A stretch of DNA of 64,000 nucleotides, taken from assembly GCF_000346465.2 (NCBI RefSeq), contig NC_034010.1:24400570-24464569 (forward strand), given 5' to 3'. Shown piece by piece: positions 61,201-64,000 of the stretch. The first letter of the stretch is position 1. Each line of letters opens with the position of its first letter. The translations under genes and the position numbers were made by a program. Below the pieces are notes generated by a model. The model made no database searches. It saw only the letters and a program-made list of their open reading frames with translations, and was not told where the DNA came from. This DNA comes from Prunus persica. Lineage: Eukaryota; Streptophyta; Magnoliopsida; Rosales; Rosaceae.

Positions 61201-64000
61201 AATAACATCCGCATAATAATAACGTACGGACATCCAAATAAGATATATATATATACTTACTTATATATTTGTGTAAAGAATGGTACGTACCATAAAAATC
61301 CTTAGTTTGCTTATCTTTGAAGGGAAGAAATAATGTATCAATCAGTTTCTGTCTTGGTTGAGGATGATCACCCTACTAAATAATTGTCCTCGGGACGTCC
61401 TTGCATTGATTTAACACTAATTAAGAAAGGTCGTGTGGGTGCATTTTTTTTAATTAAGAAACACCCACCCCCCCAAAACCCCAAACCTTTCAAAGATATG
61501 AGGAAGATTTGGTATATTCTCAAAACACGACTCTAGATATATTAATTTGTACCAAGTCCAAAAGGGTTTTTTTTTCTTTCTATTCTTTTAATTGGGCGAT
61601 TAATTAATTATGATATCAATTTTATATGCAAATAAACCTAATATTTTGTTGTCGCTTACCCCACTAGTCTTCAATATGGTGGAAGAAGCCTGAACCTTGA
61701 CTGGCTCAAAGTCCATATGGGTTTTTAACCAAATTCACTTTTTTTCTGAATATGGAAAAGTCTTTTAGAAGGAAGTGATACAAAGAGTGTAACCCAAGTT
61801 AATCATAAAAGAATAAAAGGGTCCTCTTTCTTCTTCTTTTCTTTTTATTTTTCATTTTAATTTTAAAATTTTGGCAGAGTATTTTAGAAGGGATTGATGC
61901 AAAGAGTAGAGCTCAAGTTAGTTTTTTTTTTTGAAAAAAAAAGAGAAAGCAGAAGAAAGCCCATCATTGCCATGAGGCCCAAATGAGACATGCTTCGGCT
62001 GTGAAGTCACTTTTATTAACCTTTCTCTCCCTTTTTTATAAAATTATTTTTTTAATTAATCTCCACATTAATACATTGATTTGCTGGTACACTTTCCCAA
62101 TTCGAGCACACTTGAGGAGCACTATAGGTTTTTTTTTTGTTCTTTGATTTTGACCAGAAAGCTCGAATGGCATTAGGTGGTGGAGATTTGAGGGTATCAT
62201 CGTAAAGTAATGGGATTAATAGCCTACCCCATCCGCTATGTTAGAAATGACAGCTGGTGATTACCCACTTTGCATAAAGTCCATGCTGTAATGCCATTTA
62301 GGCATTTACCATCATCTCACCATTTTGGAATTTTCAGCGTTAATTTATCGATATACGATACGATACGTAGTTCAATCATCAAATGTTAACATCAACTATC
62401 AAATGTTTGTAAAAATATTAACATCAGTCGTTAAATGTTTGTAACATACGAATTCTATGGTAGCGGACAAGTAATTCATACCATTACCACCATGATTGGT
62501 GAGAGTGGCCCCAAATATTTCAACCCGCGTGGACCTACACTAAAGCTATGTGTCAAAAAATTAAAAGCACTAAAACTAATCATTCACTCTTTGTTCTACC
62601 AAAAGGGGGAAGTCTCTCACAAAAGTGACCCTAAATTACTGAGTTGCGCCAAATTTTTTATTGCCTTGTAGTTGTACGTATAAATATATAGTCTTTTGGG
62701 TACGGTGTCACCTACATGCAGGAATTGCATCAATTTGGGTCTAAACAGTGATGCATTAAAATGCAACATTTTTCTAGTTTCAGGTAATAGTTAAGGATAT
62801 GGTGGATATGAATCATATGCTGAAATTTGAATTATGTCAATCCCATTCACTCATAATCTGACAATAACAAACAATTTAATGGGAAGAAAAGGGTAGATTT
62901 CGACACAAGGTGAACATATATGCGAGGTGCTTGAAATGTTTAATGTGAATAATTCTAAGCAACTTCAATAATAAATTAGAGTTCGTCTATTGTAGTAACT
63001 CGTATAAATCCATTAAGATTCAATGGTTGAAATGTGTTCTTATTTGACTTGTTTCAATTCGTTCCGTGAATGTTAGTACTATCTTTTTGAACTCCTTAAA
63101 GTGAGCTTCATACCAACTTATGCAATAATATCTTCATTACCTAAATCAACTCGAACGATTAGTAAACTCAATCGCTCTCTCGCAGCACATCTACTCTAAC
63201 CTTATCGTACTTGTACACCCTTATCGAAACTTATTACTAAATCGGACATATGTAATTACACACTTGGCAAGTAATGACAACCAAATCACATCCCCATAAT
63301 TGTCAGTGAGACAAGGTTAACAAATCTGGCAATTTTAATTAGGTTACCAAGCATGAGAAAATAGCATCTCGACCTAGGTAAAAATATGGAAAAGAAAATC
63401 CAGGAATTTGTCCACATACAAAAATGTAATAAATAATGTTCCCACTGAATCACTAGTAGTTTATCAAAACCTCTCACCTCTGAGAAGGTTCCTGGTTAAA
63501 AAAAACAACTGGTATGACATAGAAGGAAAACCAAAACCACACCCGTCAAGAAATGGAAAAAAAAACAAAGAAAAAAAGGAAAAATAAAATAAAAAAAGAG
63601 AAAGGCAAGCATGTGTTGTGATGGATATACTGCCAAATATGACCGACTAATATTTTTAAATTTTAAATACGTTGCCATGTTGGGCGGGCAGTAATTTTCA
63701 AACGTCTACGCGTAACGGGGAGGGTAGGGGAGGGGCTAAGGATAACGGCGTAACGCGTTTAGGCGTGTAAGAAAGGGACAAGAAGGTCGCTGTTTTGAGG
63801 GAAAACGGAGGGCTGGAATTCCGTTAAAGAAACACTTTGGGGAAGAGGGGGTGGGTTAAAAATAAGAGCAGTAAAAGGTAAAAAAGAAACGGCGGTTAAA
63901 GGCTGACAAAAGGCGCAGAGAGGCTTCTATAAGTAATCTCTTGTCTCAGTCGCTCAGAGAAACAGAAAGCAAGCAAGCGAAAAGCAGAGAGCCCGAGAAG
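55214..64000. other. 8.8-kb gene-free stretch
   Basis: The EDR2-like 3' region, then AT-rich DNA with no supported gene. GC rises in 58.2-58.7 and 59.6-60.1 kb, where G-box-like CACGTG/CACGTGG sequences occur (for example ~56877 and ~59794). Open frames there are short and lack domains. It may be a long upstream region of the gene that starts past the right edge. Confidence 0.5.
63928..64000 (+). promoter_or_regulatory. probable core promoter and 5' leader of a gene beyond the window
   Basis: TATAAGTA at 63928-63935 is followed ~30 bp later by TCAGTCGCTCAGAGAAACAG, typical of a plant transcription start, then an AG-rich, ATG-free leader running off the edge. Confidence 0.4.

Noticed and set aside
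1..64000. CRISPR arrays, bacterial operons, prophage or insertion sequences.
   Set aside because: Intron-rich plant nuclear DNA; no regularly spaced short repeats and no prokaryotic genes.

Overview
This is nuclear DNA from a dicot plant. Every long gene is split by short AT-rich introns with GT..AG borders. The intergenic DNA is AT-rich and carries LTR-retrotransposon remnants, miniature foldback elements and TA/CT/ATT microsatellites. The gene products are plant-specific families (plant synaptotagmin, RING/VWA E3 ligase, NPH3, EDR2). The LTR sequences and gene spacing would suit a Rosaceae (Prunus-like) genome, but that is an impression and was not tested.

Layout. 1-6362: gene-poor, with a 70-bp tandem repeat. 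6363-16328: two tandem plus-strand plant synaptotagmin (SYT3-like, SMP-C2-C2) genes with the same 12-exon plan; the second carries a recent 83-bp duplication of part of exon 3 and its intron. 16329-21593: gene-free, with a cluster of foldback elements. 21594-25727: two-exon RING/VWA E3 ubiquitin ligase of the WAV3 superfamily. 27268-32051: three minus-strand genes, namely COX16 (mitochondrial), YCED/DUF177 (predicted chloroplast) and a single-exon F-box/LRR gene. 32650-33632: decayed LTR. 34623-37616: minus-strand BTB-NPH3 gene. 39781-43419: plus-strand ribophorin I (OST1). 43420-49441: transposon-rich, including a solo LTR with a clear 5-bp target duplication nested in another LTR. 49442-55213: plus-strand EDR2-like PH-START-DUF1336 gene with 21 exons. 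55214-64000: no gene seen; the last ~75 bp look like the core promoter and leader of a gene beginning beyond the window.

The genes do not form an operon or a metabolic cluster. Several act at membranes or lipids (SYT3 pair, OST1, EDR2-like) and two feed organelles (COX16, YCED), but this looks like ordinary plant gene order. I found no undescribed multi-gene system. The most interesting signals are the partial exon duplication in the second synaptotagmin, three stop-free introns of length 3n, a NAGNAG acceptor in the RING/VWA gene, and the transposon structures. Exon borders were read by eye from splice consensus, reading frame and recalled family resemblance; no alignment or transcript was available.
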